NCBI GenBank assembly: GCA_902477915.1
Contig: CABSJA010000061.1
Span: forward strand, 1 to 6,685
Direction: 5' to 3'
Length of the DNA stretch: 6,685 nt
Source: an uncultured Veillonella sp.
GTDB taxonomy: Bacteria; Bacillota; Negativicutes; Veillonellales; Veillonellaceae
Position numbers and translations under genes: made by a program. Below are positions 6,581 through 6,685 of this stretch, piece after piece (the first letter of the stretch is position 1; every line of letters begins with the position of its first letter). The notes below the pieces were generated by a model, which worked only from the letters and a program-made list of their open reading frames with translations, did no database searches and was not told where the DNA came from.

Positions 6581-6685
6581 TGTAGATACTAATTGAAAAG
6601 TGCGCCAATATTCCAGTTGAAAATTGCGCCACCATAGGATAAGTATAATGACCTTTGTATAATCCAAATGCAAAGGTAAAATGAA
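6581..6685 (+). mobile_element. Left end of an IS21-type insertion sequence (partial)
   Basis: The stretch starts TGTAGATAC and contains two near-identical 15-mers in tandem: TTGAAAAGTGCGCCA (6593-6607) and TTGAAAATTGCGCCA (6617-6631), 14 of 15 matching at a 24-base period. A 5'-TG terminus with repeated binding sites inside the end is typical of the IS21 family, whose transposase gene (istA) starts about 100 bases in. An ATG at 6681 is at the right place for it, but only two codons are visible. The boundary at 6581 is inferred from the TG; the other end and any target duplication lie outside the window. Confidence 0.5.

Overview
The window looks like chromosomal DNA from a member of the Bacteroidales, of the Bacteroides/Phocaeicola/Parabacteroides/Prevotella type. 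Three things point there: a SusC/SusD outer-membrane pair, promoter elements of the Bacteroidetes form (TTG, 19 bases, then TAnnTTTG), and AT-rich intergenic DNA in which genes lack clear Shine-Dalgarno sites. The genus cannot be fixed from the sequence alone.

The centre is a leftward (minus-strand) three-gene cluster: a SusC-like TonB-dependent porin (5560 to 2864), a SusD-like surface lipoprotein (2851 to 1235) and a Crp/Fnr-superfamily regulator (1225 to 623). The gaps are only 12 and 9 bases, so one transcript is very likely. The only good -7 box lies at 5819-5826, which gives a leader of about 250 nt. No glycoside hydrolase, lyase, sulfatase, peptidase, sigma/anti-sigma pair or hybrid sensor is present, so the imported ligand is unknown. 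SusC and SusD should form a lidded transporter. The co-transcribed regulator may report on ligand or growth state, but its effector and targets are not visible.

On the left, a rightward small gene (about 358-519) encodes a short protein that ends in a 15-residue, almost purely aspartate tail. It converges on the regulator gene. A strong hairpin at 556-588, with T tracts usable from either strand, separates the two and should end both transcripts. Bases 1-330 hold no gene I can support.

On the right, 5827-6685 has no convincing protein gene but is rich in structure. It holds an imperfect inverted-repeat element of about 180 bp (6043-6220) with an inner hairpin, a 10-bp perfect inverted repeat (6238-6286), and a consensus rightward promoter (6383-6412) followed by a hairpin-rich transcribed stretch (about 6416-6555). 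From about 6581 the sequence looks like the end of an IS21-type insertion sequence: 15-bp tandem terminal repeats, then a possible transposase start at the very edge of the window. The element appears to have landed downstream of the structured leader, probably parting it from the gene it once served.
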